Shown: positions 5,464-13,382, counted from the stretch's first letter. The stretch: DNA of 14,003 nucleotides from Comamonadaceae bacterium (GCA_947460065.1 CANHGF010000022.1:1-14003); one strand, 5' to 3'. Program-made: numbers and translations. Notes: generated from the sequence alone by a model not told the origin.

Positions 5464-7677
5464 TGCTTTGTCGATGTCCGTGTGCAATTGACCCTCGTGG
5501 CGTTCCAACACGGTACGCACAAAATCCAGGCCCAAACCAAAGCCCTGCGTCATGATGGTCTCGTCGACATCGGTACCGAGCGCGGCAATGCGGTTGCTGA
5601 CCGTGATCCGCACAGCGCTTGGGCCGGCAGATTCGGCCAAGACGGTGATCTGCGTGCCCCGCTCGCCGTACTTGATGGCGTTGAGCAGCAGGTTCATGAA
5701 GACCCTGACCATCAGCGAGGTCGAAACCTGCACAAAGAAATAGCGTTCGCCACTTTCAAACAGGATTTGCATGCCGCGGGCGCTGGCCAGGTCACGCACC
5801 TGGGCCATCGCATCGTCGAGCAAGTCGTCGATCAAGCGCTGCGCCAAGTTCAGGTTCTGGCCGTGCGCCATGCTCTCAAAAAGAAAACCGTCCATCAAGC
5901 GCATGAGCTGATGGGCATGGCCCATCACACGGACTGCATCGGCCGCGCACTGCGCCGGCGCGCCCTCCAGGCTCTGCAGTTGCCGGCTGAGCGCCAAAAT
6001 AGAAGCCACCGGCGTGCGCATATCGTGCGAGAGAAAGCTCAGCGCCTGATCACGCTGAGCCTGGGACTGTTTGAGCTCGGTGACATCGAGCAGCATCAAC
6101 AAGCGCAGTCCCTGGGTACCCTGCGCATTGAAGGTGGTGGTCTTGATGTAGACCGATCGTTCCCCCACAGGGCAGCGCACCTGCAGGCTGGCATCCGGCT
6201 GCGCTGACAGGGTCACAAGCGCATCCCAAGTGTCTGCCGGCAAGTCCAATTCCTGCGCCAGATCCCTCAGGCTGATACCGCTGCGCAGACCGCCCCTGCC
6301 CAGGGCCTGCATACGGCCGTTGAGCTGGACCACCATGCTGCCTGGGTCGATGACGGCCATCGCCTCGGGCAGGTGCTCCATCATCTGATGGAGCAGGTCG
6401 AGCTGGCGGCCTTGCAATTCGATGGCCCAATCAAGGTCTTGCTCCAGCTGCGAAATGCCGCCGGCACTGCGGACCTGTGGCCGCGATGAGCCGCCGACCT
6501 GCAGTTCGCGGGACTTGCGTTTGAGGTAGCGCAAGTTACTCTCCAGCCGCAGCCATACCCACATCAGCGCCAGGACGAACAAGGTCAGCCAGATCGACAC
6601 CAGGTCGACCCACCAGCCGCCACCGATCAGCGCCACCACCGAGATCACCGGCAAGGACAGGGCGATGCTCAGGGTCATGACGCGCAAGCGCCTGGGGTGC
6701 CAGACCTGCAGCGCCAGGATCACCCCAAAAAGCAGCACCAGACTGCCCGTAAAAATCCAGGCCGCGGGCACCACACGCACCCAACGCCCTCCGAGCTGGG
6801 CATTGACAGCGCTGGCCAAGATAGCCACCCCGGGAGTGCCTGAGGCTGCTGAACCCGAGTAAATCGTCGCATGGTGATCGCCCAGCAAAGGGTCGGTCAC
6901 CCCGACCAACACAATCTTGCCCTTGAGCGCCGGCAAAGGCTTGCCCGCATCAAGCAGATCGGACAGGCGCAAGGTCGTAAACGGCCGCGCAGGATCGACC
7001 ATGGGAAAGCGCAGGTAGTCGGCGTACGGCCAGGCCGCCTGATTGGGCAGGCCAGCGGCCTCCATCAGCGCCAGCGAAAAATGGAGCTGCCCCCACAGGC
7101 GGGTTTGGATACCGCGCAAAATCCCGTCGCTCTCGTAGCGCACGTGAATATGTCCGCTTGCCCGCGCAGCCTTGGCCAACAAAGGCGCCGTCGCCTGCCA
7201 CTGTGCCGCAGCGCTGCCCCCAACGCCAGGCCCTGAACTTGAAAGCACGGCCGGCAGCACCACCGGCAAGCGCGCCATTTGCGCGGCCAGCACGACGTCG
7301 GTCTCGCGCTCATTGAGAAAAAGCAGGTCAAAGCCGAGCACCGCCGGCGCCTGGCCCTCGTCGACCAGACGCTCGATCAGTCGCGCATAGTGCAGGCGGG
7401 AGACCGGCCAGCCGCCCAATTCGCGCTGACTGTGCTCGTCGATGGCCACCAGCACCACCTCAGGTGAGGCGCGAAAACCCAGGAGCAACTCAAGCCGGTC
7501 GTAAGCACGCTTGCTGATCGAACCGCCCGCATCGCTCCAGACCAACACGGCCAGCAGCGCAGTGCTGATGAGCAAGAGCGCAAGAATTTCACGGCCGCTG
7601 CCGATAAGCCAATATCGCCAGTTGCGCTCGGCACGGGCTGCTGTGCCTGCCGGGTTGGAAGGGGCTGACTCAGCCAC
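5410..7677 (-). CDS. CHASE2 sensor histidine kinase
   Basis: 755 residues from a GTG start. Order of parts: cytoplasmic N-tail; TM1 about 31-48; extracytoplasmic CHASE2 domain about 55-300 (VVLVAIDEHSQRELGGWP, LGFDLLF and GKIVLVG are typical); three TM helices at about 306-325, 333-352 and 356-376; a short linker; a PAS-like domain about 425-530 (AMAVIDPGSMVVQLNG); HisKA with SFLSHDMRTP (phospho-acceptor His551); and HATPase_c with N-box MNLLLNAIKYG (661-671) and G2-box GFGLGL (712-717). The usual DxGxG G1 box is not visible: the stretch after VSN (693-695) reads RIAALGTDVDET. It would sense an unknown signal outside the inner membrane and phosphorylate the regulator encoded 30 bp upstream. 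The ribosome-binding site is weak, and no ATG lies between the regulator's stop and this GTG. The 3' end overlaps the convergent peptidase gene. Confidence 0.9.
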   Translation of the reverse strand: MAESAPSNPAGTAARAERNWRYWLIGSGREILALLLISTALLAVLVWSDAGGSISKRAYDRLELLLGFRASPEVVLVAIDEHSQRELGGWPVSRLHYARLIERLVDEGQAPAVLGFDLLFLNERETDVVLAAQMARLPVVLPAVLSSSGPGVGGSAAAQWQATAPLLAKAARASGHIHVRYESDGILRGIQTRLWGQLHFSLALMEAAGLPNQAAWPYADYLRFPMVDPARPFTTLRLSDLLDAGKPLPALKGKIVLVGVTDPLLGDHHATIYSGSAASGTPGVAILASAVNAQLGGRWVRVVPAAWIFTGSLVLLFGVILALQVWHPRRLRVMTLSIALSLPVISVVALIGGGWWVDLVSIWLTLFVLALMWVWLRLESNLRYLKRKSRELQVGGSSRPQVRSAGGISQLEQDLDWAIELQGRQLDLLHQMMEHLPEAMAVIDPGSMVVQLNGRMQALGRGGLRSGISLRDLAQELDLPADTWDALVTLSAQPDASLQVRCPVGERSVYIKTTTFNAQGTQGLRLLMLLDVTELKQSQAQRDQALSFLSHDMRTPVASILALSRQLQSLEGAPAQCAADAVRVMGHAHQLMRLMDGFLFESMAHGQNLNLAQRLIDDLLDDAMAQVRDLASARGMQILFESGERYFFVQVSTSLMVRVFMNLLLNAIKYGERGTQITVLAESAGPSAVRITVSNRIAALGTDVDETIMTQGFGLGLDFVRTVLERHEGQLHTDIDKASGLARVSISLPGLMDNA

Positions 7678-7707
7678 GGTTGTAGGCAGACTTGCGATGA
7701 AACGACC

Positions 7708-8412
7708 TTAGTCGTCTTGGCCCACCGCTGCGTAGGTGATCAACTGATAGCCAAAGCCGTGGACCGAACGCAAGCGCATGTTGGACTGGCCGCTCAGGCC
7801 CAGGCGCGAGCGTATCCTGGAGATGTGCACGTCCAGTGTGCGCGAGAAGGGATCGTCCTCACGCGACCAGACCTCCTGCATCAGGCGCTCCCGCGAGAGC
7901 GAACGGTCGGCATTTTCAAAAAGAAAGCGGGCGAGTTCAAACTCCTTGCCAGAAAACTGCGCCTGGCCCCCCTCCCAATTAATCACCCGAGACACCAGGT
8001 CGAAGGTATACCCGTGGTAAGTCTGCGTGCCGCCGTTTTGCTTGACCGAATAGATGCGCCGCTGCAAGGCCGCGATGCGGGCCAGGAATTCCGCTGGTCG
8101 CAAGGGCTTGACGCAGTAGTCTTCGGCGCCGGCTTCTAGCGCACTGACGATGGCTTGCTCATCATGGATGCCCGTCAGAAAGATCACCGGCGTATCGCCC
8201 TGGAAGGACGCGCGCAACTGCTTGAGCACGTGCAGCCCGTCCTGATCGGGCAATTTCCAGTCGAAGACCAGTAGGTCAAAGGTGTTTCTGGTCAGCGAGG
8301 ACAAAAAGGACTTGGCTGTGTTGAACACCGCGCTGGTATGGCCCGCCGACTGAACCACCTTGGCCAGATGCTGGGCCAAGGTATCGTCATCTTCCAAAAT
8401 GCCGATGTGCAT
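7708..8412 (-). CDS. OmpR/PhoB-family response regulator
   Basis: 234 residues. The receiver domain (1-115) has the acidic pocket EDDD (7-10), phospho-acceptor Asp51 (VFDWKLP), Thr80 (IFLTG) and Lys102 (CVKPLRP), all key positions intact. The C-terminal winged-helix DNA-binding domain (about 130-228) shows the family blocks LARFLFENADRSLSRERLM, RTLDVHISRIRSRL and IRSVHGFGYQL-like LRSVHGFGYQL. It should bind DNA as a dimer when phosphorylated by the kinase encoded just downstream. A strong AGGAG at 8421-8425, eight bases before the ATG, fixes the start; the gene follows the HlyD gene by 23 bp. The probable target is its own operon and perhaps the unlinked secretion substrate gene; that is inference from operon membership. 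Confidence 0.92.
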   Translation of the reverse strand: MHIGILEDDDTLAQHLAKVVQSAGHTSAVFNTAKSFLSSLTRNTFDLLVFDWKLPDQDGLHVLKQLRASFQGDTPVIFLTGIHDEQAIVSALEAGAEDYCVKPLRPAEFLARIAALQRRIYSVKQNGGTQTYHGYTFDLVSRVINWEGGQAQFSGKEFELARFLFENADRSLSRERLMQEVWSREDDPFSRTLDVHISRIRSRLGLSGQSNMRLRSVHGFGYQLITYAAVGQDD

Positions 8413-8435
8413 GATTGAAACTCCTGAAAGCTGGT

Positions 8436-9596
8436 TCAGCGCTCGTTGAGTGCCCCGGAAAAAGTTTTGATCACAGGCTTGAGCAAATAGCGCAAGACGC
8501 TGCGGGTGCGGGTCTTAACATCAATGGTTGCGGTCATGCCAGGCTTGAGGGCTACCTTGGCCAGGGCCAGATTGGCTTGGACATCATCGAGCTTGATCTG
8601 CGCCCGGTAGGAACTCGTCGACTGACCATTGGGCGCCTGCTCCACCAGCGTATCGGAGCTGATGTAAGTGAGCTTTCCCGCGAGCATTCCGTAGACCGAG
8701 TAGTCAAACGCATCGAGCTTGATCTGGACCGGCAGGCCGAGTTCGAGCTGGCCGATGTCCACCGGGTTGATCTTGGCCTCGATGACCATTTCGCTGTCGG
8801 TCGGCGAGATCTGCATCAGCTCATCACCGGCGCGCAGCACCCCGCCTACCGTGTTGACCCGCAGGTATTTGACGATGCCCGCTACCGGAGCGACCAAATC
8901 GGTGTGTTCGAGCACGCTGCGCCGTTCGTCGAGCTTGTAGCGCTGCGAGGACAACTCGTCCTCCAATCGGGCGACCTCCAACCTGGCTTCCTGCAGGTAC
9001 TTGTTGCGCGCCTCACTCAGGCGCGCCTCCAGGTCACTGACTTGCCGCAAGGCCCGCATGACCTCCAGGCGGCTGACGTCGCCGGACTTGAGCAGCTTCT
9101 GGTTCATCTCCAGCTCTTCACGCGCCAGCTTGAGGGCGTCTTCGAGCGACTCGGTGGTATCGAGCAGGCTGGCGCGTTTTTGGGCAAAGAGCCTTTCCTG
9201 CGCTGCCACAAAATCGGGGTAGGCCCGAACCGAGGCGGGAAATACCGGCTTGCTGCTTTGCACGCCCTGAGATTCGGCGCGGGCGCGGATCAGGGCCGCC
9301 TGCAAGGCAGCCACTTTGGCCCGACTTTCCTCGAACGATGCGCTGCTGCGGTCCTTCTCCAGCATGGCCAGCCGCTGCCCCGGTTTGACCTCCTGTCCCT
9401 CCTGAACCATGATCTGAGCCAGCACACCTCCGTCTGCCGCCTGGATGATCTGAGTGCGGGCGCTGGTGATGACCGAGCCCTGGGCCCGCACCGTCTGGTC
9501 GATCTCGAACCAGGCGGCCCAACCGATGAAAACGGCAAACATCACCGCCAGAACAACAATGAGGGATGGGCCGAAACCCGATTTGCGCTCGCTCAT
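8436..9596 (-). CDS. HlyD/LapC-type type I secretion periplasmic adaptor
   Basis: 386 residues. A single N-terminal TM helix (about 10-30) follows a short cytoplasmic tail, placing the bulk in the periplasm. Next are a lipoyl/biotinyl-like half motif (IIQAADGGVLAQIMVQEGQE, 50-69, and VAPVAGIV, 235-242), a long alpha-helical coiled-coil hairpin (about 85-230) rich in Glu/Lys/Arg/Leu, a beta-barrel domain with INPVDIGQLELG, and the type I signature KPGMTATIDVKTRTRSVL (351-368) with LLKPV near the C-terminus. It bridges the inner membrane ABC transporter and the TolC-type channel. An AAGGAG at 9604-9609, seven bases before the ATG, supports the start, and the ATG overlaps the ABC gene stop as ATGA, typical of coupled translation. 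Length is normal for the family. Confidence 0.93.
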   Translation of the reverse strand: MSERKSGFGPSLIVVLAVMFAVFIGWAAWFEIDQTVRAQGSVITSARTQIIQAADGGVLAQIMVQEGQEVKPGQRLAMLEKDRSSASFEESRAKVAALQAALIRARAESQGVQSSKPVFPASVRAYPDFVAAQERLFAQKRASLLDTTESLEDALKLAREELEMNQKLLKSGDVSRLEVMRALRQVSDLEARLSEARNKYLQEARLEVARLEDELSSQRYKLDERRSVLEHTDLVAPVAGIVKYLRVNTVGGVLRAGDELMQISPTDSEMVIEAKINPVDIGQLELGLPVQIKLDAFDYSVYGMLAGKLTYISSDTLVEQAPNGQSTSSYRAQIKLDDVQANLALAKVALKPGMTATIDVKTRTRSVLRYLLKPVIKTFSGALNER

Positions 9597-11665
9597 GCGG
9601 CTGCTCCTTGCGCGGACGGCGAAGCGCCGGCTGGCTGCGCCTGGTTACGGCCTTGGCTCAAGCGCTGCAGCACCGCGTCCTTGGGCCCATCCATGACGAT
9701 TTGATGGTTGGCAATCACGATGATGCGATTGACCAAGCGCAGCAATTCGGGCTTGTGGGTGACCACCACCAACACATCCTCGGGCTGCAGCGATTTGGCC
9801 AGAGCCCCCAAAATATGCTGCTCAAGCGCGCCGTCCATCGAGGCAGTCGGCTCATCGAGTAACCAGACACGCGGGTGACGCAAAAACACGCGAGTGAGGT
9901 TGACCAGTTGGCGCTGCCCGGACGACAGGCCGGTTCCACCTTCGTGAATCATCTGCTGCAAGCCCTGGGGATTGGGGGTGATGACCGACTGCATCAGACC
10001 GGTCACCCGCGCGGCCTCTAGGATCACATCATCACCCGGATCGATCAGACCGAGGATCAGGTTCTCGCGCAAAGTGCCGGCAAACAGGCGCCCCTCTTGC
10101 TGCAAATAGCCGACCCGCTCGGCCAGCACCGGCTTGGACACATGGGCCAGATCCAGCCCGTCGATGCGGACCAAGCCCGTCTGCGGCTTGTACATGCCAC
10201 TGAGCAAGCGCAGGAAGGTGGTCTTGCCCGCGCCTATGGGACCGAGCACGCCGATCTTCTCGCCGGGCTGAATCTGCAACTCGGCAATCGCTAGCGCCTG
10301 GCCCTGACCATAGCTGGCAGCGACCTTTTCAAAGCTGTAATGGCCCTTGATGGTCTGCGGCGCGATCGCCTGCTCCTGACCGTGATGGTCATCCTGCAGT
10401 GACCAGATGCGATCAAGCCCTTGCAAGGCAGTGCGGGTATGGGCCCACTGGATCAGGCGATCCGGCAGGGCGGCCACCGGGCCAAGTACCCGGCCTGAAA
10501 GGATGGAGCAGGCGATCATGGCACCCATGGTCAATTCGCCACGCGAGATCTGCATGGCGCCAGCGGCAACCATCAAGATGTAAGACAGCTGCTGCATGCC
10601 GGCGAGCATGTACTGGCTGTATTCACTGACCCGGCGCATCTCCTGCTCGACATCACGCGCCTCGTCCGTCGTGCCTATCCAGCGCGAGAGCATGCGCCAG
10701 CCGCTTTGGCCCGACTTGATGGTTTCGGCGCCTTCGACCGTCTCCACCAGCAAACCCGTCTTGAAGTTGCTGGCCGCATTGGCCTTCTTGCTCAGCGCGT
10801 CGACCCGGCGGCGAAAGAACAAGCCCAGGGAGAGCGAGACCACAAAAAACACCAGAGGGATCAGGGCCAGCCAGCCGCCCACCCAAAAGATGACCAGCAG
10901 GAACAGCAAGGCAAAAGGCACATCGATCATGACGTGCGAGGTGACCGCCGTCAAAAACCCACGTACCGTTTCATAGCCTTTGAGCTGCGCAGCCAGCGAG
11001 CCGACGCTGCGCGGCAGCTGGTCAAGCCGGATGGACAGGAAGCGACTGTAGACCTCGCGAGCGAGCTTCTGATCGACATGATCGACCAACTGCTCAAACA
11101 GGCGCGCGCGTGCCAGCTTGGCCAGGGTCTCGAAAAAAACCGCCAGCAGCACACCGGTGGTCAGTACCCAAAGGGTCTGGCTGGCGCCGGTGGGCACCAC
11201 CCGGTCGTAGACCTGCATGCTGTAAAAAGAGGTTGCCAGGGCGATCATGTTGATCGTCAGGCCCGCAAGAGCGCCTTCGATCCAGATGCGCCGGCGCGAG
11301 AAGACCTCGCGCAGGATCAACTTGAACACCTCACTGCCGGCCGCGTCATAGGGACGGGCCAGCTTGAGCTTGAGCACCAGCCATTCACTCAGGGCGTGGC
11401 GAGGCGTTTCGACCCAGCGGTTGGCCTGGGCGTCATAGGTCTCCGTCAGCCATTCGTTTTGCGCGGTGCGGCCGCGCAAGAGGGCCCAGCCCTGGTCCGG
11501 CCGGTGAATCAGGCAAGGACAGGCGGCCGGATCGACAGAGGATGACTTGAGAAAGCGCGCCTTGGGCAGCTGCAGCGATTGCAGCACTTGCTCGATGAAC
11601 TGGCGCGGTGAGGACGACTCCCCCGTCTGCTCCTGCTTATCGATTTGTTCGATGGCGGCCTGCAA
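9593..11665 (-). CDS. Type I secretion ABC permease/ATPase (LapB/HlyB-like)
   Basis: 690 residues from a TTG start. An N-terminal domain (about 1-110) sits where C39 peptidase or C39-like domains occur; I see no catalytic Cys/His arrangement, so it should bind substrate rather than cleave a leader. The transmembrane domain (about 125-415) includes FYSMQVYDRVVP, a hallmark of type I exporters, and DVPFALLFLL. The ATPase domain has Walker A GPIGAGKT (475-482), Q-loop YLQQEGRLF, signature LSSGQ (580-584), Walker B VWLLDEP with Glu605, and switch His637. It would power one-step export of a large C-terminally targeted protein through HlyD and TolC partners. The start is uncertain: an ATG at 11734, 13 bp after the tolC stop and preceded by AGG, is in frame but separated by TAG at 11690-11692. 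The TTG has no convincing ribosome-binding site. Confidence 0.9.
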   Translation of the reverse strand: MQAAIEQIDKQEQTGESSSPRQFIEQVLQSLQLPKARFLKSSSVDPAACPCLIHRPDQGWALLRGRTAQNEWLTETYDAQANRWVETPRHALSEWLVLKLKLARPYDAAGSEVFKLILREVFSRRRIWIEGALAGLTINMIALATSFYSMQVYDRVVPTGASQTLWVLTTGVLLAVFFETLAKLARARLFEQLVDHVDQKLAREVYSRFLSIRLDQLPRSVGSLAAQLKGYETVRGFLTAVTSHVMIDVPFALLFLLVIFWVGGWLALIPLVFFVVSLSLGLFFRRRVDALSKKANAASNFKTGLLVETVEGAETIKSGQSGWRMLSRWIGTTDEARDVEQEMRRVSEYSQYMLAGMQQLSYILMVAAGAMQISRGELTMGAMIACSILSGRVLGPVAALPDRLIQWAHTRTALQGLDRIWSLQDDHHGQEQAIAPQTIKGHYSFEKVAASYGQGQALAIAELQIQPGEKIGVLGPIGAGKTTFLRLLSGMYKPQTGLVRIDGLDLAHVSKPVLAERVGYLQQEGRLFAGTLRENLILGLIDPGDDVILEAARVTGLMQSVITPNPQGLQQMIHEGGTGLSSGQRQLVNLTRVFLRHPRVWLLDEPTASMDGALEQHILGALAKSLQPEDVLVVVTHKPELLRLVNRIIVIANHQIVMDGPKDAVLQRLSQGRNQAQPAGASPSAQGAAA

Positions 11666-11689
11666 GGCCAGTCGGTCTACCGGCTCCGA

Positions 11690-11734
11690 CTAGATTTGCG
11701 CCAGGCGCATCAGCAAGGGAAAGAGTATGTTCAT
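11690..11734 (-). other. Short ATG-to-amber frame in front of the ABC transporter
   Basis: Reading MNILFPLLMRLAQI then TAG, this 14-codon frame starts 13 bp after the tolC stop, has AGG four bases before its ATG, and is in the same frame as the ABC transporter. The codons after TAG continue SEPVDRLALQAAIEQ without interruption. It may be the true N-terminus of the transporter interrupted by a nonsense change, or a tiny leader peptide. The spacing and frame favour the first view, but a sequencing error cannot be excluded. Confidence 0.45.
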
Positions 11735-11747
11735 AGTGCCTGAAACT

Positions 11748-13067
11748 TCATGGGCGCGTCGGGTTGCTCGCTGGCGTGGCCTGGATCGGCGCGCCCAATC
11801 CGCTGATGATGGCCGGCACGCCTTCGGCGAGCACCGCCAGGCGCCAGGTGGCCACCACATAGCCCACCTCGACCTCGGCCAGCGCGGTCTGTGCCTGCGC
11901 CAATTCGCGAGCCGCATTCATCACCTCGACCCAGGTCTTGCGGCCCGCCAGAAACTGCCGGTCCCAGGAATCAACCATGGCCTGGGTTGAGCTCAAGCCC
12001 GACCGCAAACTGACGCGTCGCTGTGCCTGGGTGAGCGCCGACACATGCTCGAGACTGACTTGTTCAATCAGGCTACGGCGGGTGGCATCGAGTTCAGACT
12101 GGAACGACTGCAATCGGGCCACCGCAGCATCTACCCCTGACAGGGCCGACAAACCGGCACCAGGGGTCGCCGACAGGCCAATGAAAAACCGATTGGCCGA
12201 GCTCGGACCGAAAGAGGTGAAACTGCCTTGCTGATGCTCGGCGCGGGCATAGACCTCGGGCAGCAATTGAGCCTTGCGAATCTCGACATCGAGTTCCTGC
12301 TGCCGGACCTGGGCTCGCAACTTCATGGCGGTCGGGCTGTTCACCCATGCGTTATCGAGCAAGGGGGCGAGCTGTCCGACCGGCTCAACCGCTGCGACCG
12401 AGTAAGCACTGACCTGTTCATCGGCCACACGCTGCCCCGTCAGCGATTCCAGCTTGGCCAGAGCCGCCGTCAACTGCGACTGCGCAGCCATCGCATCGGC
12501 CAGCGTCTGCTCCAGGCGCCCCTGGGCCAGCACCTCGTCGGCCAGGGCCGAGACCCCTCCGTCAATGCGGCGCTGAATCAAGGCTACTAATTTCTGATGC
12601 GTCTGCACGCTGCCACGCAAAGCGGCGAGCTTTTGCTGGCCGGCCTTCCATTCGCCCCAGGCCTGTATGGTGCGAAGCGCCAGTTGCTGACGCGTCTCTT
12701 CCATTTGGGCCTGGGCGGCGGCCATCCCGGCTTCGGCCCGGCCCACGCCGGCCGTTAGGCGGCCGCCGGTCCATAGCGGCTGCTGAAGCCTGAGCGTGAG
12801 CACCCGGCCGTCCTTGCTGTTGTACGAAGAGTCGTTCTGCGAGGCGTTGACCTGTTCCACCGACACCGAGGGGGTTGGAAAGAACTGCCAGTTGGCCCCC
12901 CGGATCTCGGCCTGCGAGGCCTGCACCAGCTGGGCTTGGCTTCTGAGCGCCGGATTGCCCTGGAAAGTCAGGTTGAGCAAATCAATCATGCTCCCCGCCT
13001 GAACGGGCACTGCCGCTGAGCCGATCAGGCACAGCAGCCACCAGCATGAAAATTTAACGATATGCAT
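11748..13067 (-). CDS. TolC-family outer membrane channel of the type I secretion system
   Basis: 439 residues with a signal peptide (cleavage likely after VPVQA, residue 24). Two outer-membrane-efflux-protein repeats follow (about 30-215 and 235-425), each starting with a helix of the type LLNLTFQGNPALRSQAQLVQASQAEIRGA and containing a beta hairpin segment (PTPSVSVEQVNAS and PEVYARAEHQQGS). Long Ala/Gln/Leu/Glu-rich helices dominate, as expected for the periplasmic tunnel of a TolC trimer. It would form the outer membrane exit for substrate passed by the ABC and HlyD proteins. The length is on the short side of normal. There is no lipobox. The ATG at 13067 has only a weak ribosome-binding site. 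It is the first gene of the five-gene operon, so the promoter should lie in the 240 bp upstream. Confidence 0.9.
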   Translation of the reverse strand: MHIVKFSCWWLLCLIGSAAVPVQAGSMIDLLNLTFQGNPALRSQAQLVQASQAEIRGANWQFFPTPSVSVEQVNASQNDSSYNSKDGRVLTLRLQQPLWTGGRLTAGVGRAEAGMAAAQAQMEETRQQLALRTIQAWGEWKAGQQKLAALRGSVQTHQKLVALIQRRIDGGVSALADEVLAQGRLEQTLADAMAAQSQLTAALAKLESLTGQRVADEQVSAYSVAAVEPVGQLAPLLDNAWVNSPTAMKLRAQVRQQELDVEIRKAQLLPEVYARAEHQQGSFTSFGPSSANRFFIGLSATPGAGLSALSGVDAAVARLQSFQSELDATRRSLIEQVSLEHVSALTQAQRRVSLRSGLSSTQAMVDSWDRQFLAGRKTWVEVMNAARELAQAQTALAEVEVGYVVATWRLAVLAEGVPAIISGLGAPIQATPASNPTRP

Positions 13068-13172
13068 GCGCTAAGGCCATCACAGGGTAAATCAGCCGAC
13101 ACCAAGGAAAGCTTGGCGGCGACCCGGCATGCAGTCCACCGTGGAACCCGTACTTCAAATCATCAACAAGCG

Positions 13173-13262
13173 GAATTGCTCAACCAATAGAAACTGATTA
13201 TGTAGCAATTCGTAACGCATGAGGACGGCCAAAATTTCTCCATTTGGCCACAAATTCGTTAC
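13173..13262 (-). promoter_or_regulatory. Probable promoter/operator region of the secretion operon
   Basis: The region between the tRNA terminator and tolC contains ordered repeats. A perfect inverted repeat pairs GAATTGCT (13173-13180) with AGCAATTC (13204-13211). A second inverted repeat pairs GGCCAAA (13227-13233) with TTTGGCC (13243-13249). Two direct copies of AATTCGTWAC lie at 13207-13216 and 13253-13262. On the minus strand CATAAT (around 13195-13200, five of six matches to a -10 box) lies between the arms of the first inverted repeat, without a good -35 box, as expected for an activator-dependent promoter. Binding by the operon's own OmpR-type regulator is a guess. Confidence 0.4.
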
Positions 13263-13298
13263 AAAAAGAAAAGCCCGCGTCGAAGACGGCGGGCTTTG
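13262..13298 (-). terminator. Rho-independent terminator after tRNA-Pro
   Basis: Read on the minus strand, AAAGCCCGC pairs with GCGGGCTTT around a short loop containing TTCG, followed by TTTTCTTTTT. It begins 8 bases after the tRNA 3' end, so it ends the merR-tRNA transcript and insulates it from the secretion operon that follows on the same strand. Confidence 0.88.
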
Positions 13299-13305
13299 AG
13301 AAGAT

Positions 13306-13382
13306 TGGTCGGTGTGAAAGGATTCGAACCTTCGACCCCTTGCACCCCATGCAAGTGCGCTACCAGGCTGCGCCACACACCG
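13306..13382 (-). tRNA. tRNA-Pro (anticodon GGG)
   Basis: A 77-nt cloverleaf can be folded by eye. The acceptor stem pairs CGGTGTG (5') with CACACCG (3'). The D-arm contains GGCGCAGCCTGGTAGCGC. The anticodon stem CTTGC/GCAAG encloses loop ATGGGGT, giving anticodon GGG. The T-arm contains GGTTCGAATCC, and the CCA end is encoded (13306-13308). It reads CCC and CCU proline codons. It follows merR by 22 bp on the same strand and is followed by a strong terminator, so it is probably processed from a merR-tRNA transcript. Confidence 0.95.

Noticed and set aside
8415..9704. Plus-strand open frame of 429 codons opposite the HlyD gene
   Set aside because: It is antisense to a clear HlyD-family adaptor with a strong Shine-Dalgarno site. 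The translation shows no domain and has shadow-like composition.
10706..11545. Plus-strand open frame of 279 codons opposite the ABC transporter
   Set aside because: It is antisense to the transmembrane domain of a clear type I exporter. Its Gln/Asp/His-rich composition is the expected complement of hydrophobic codons.
13155..13376. Minus-strand frame of 73 codons beginning MAQPGSALAWGARGRRFESF
   Set aside because: It is the translation of the tRNA-Pro and its terminator. Such frames across tRNA genes are a well-known artefact.
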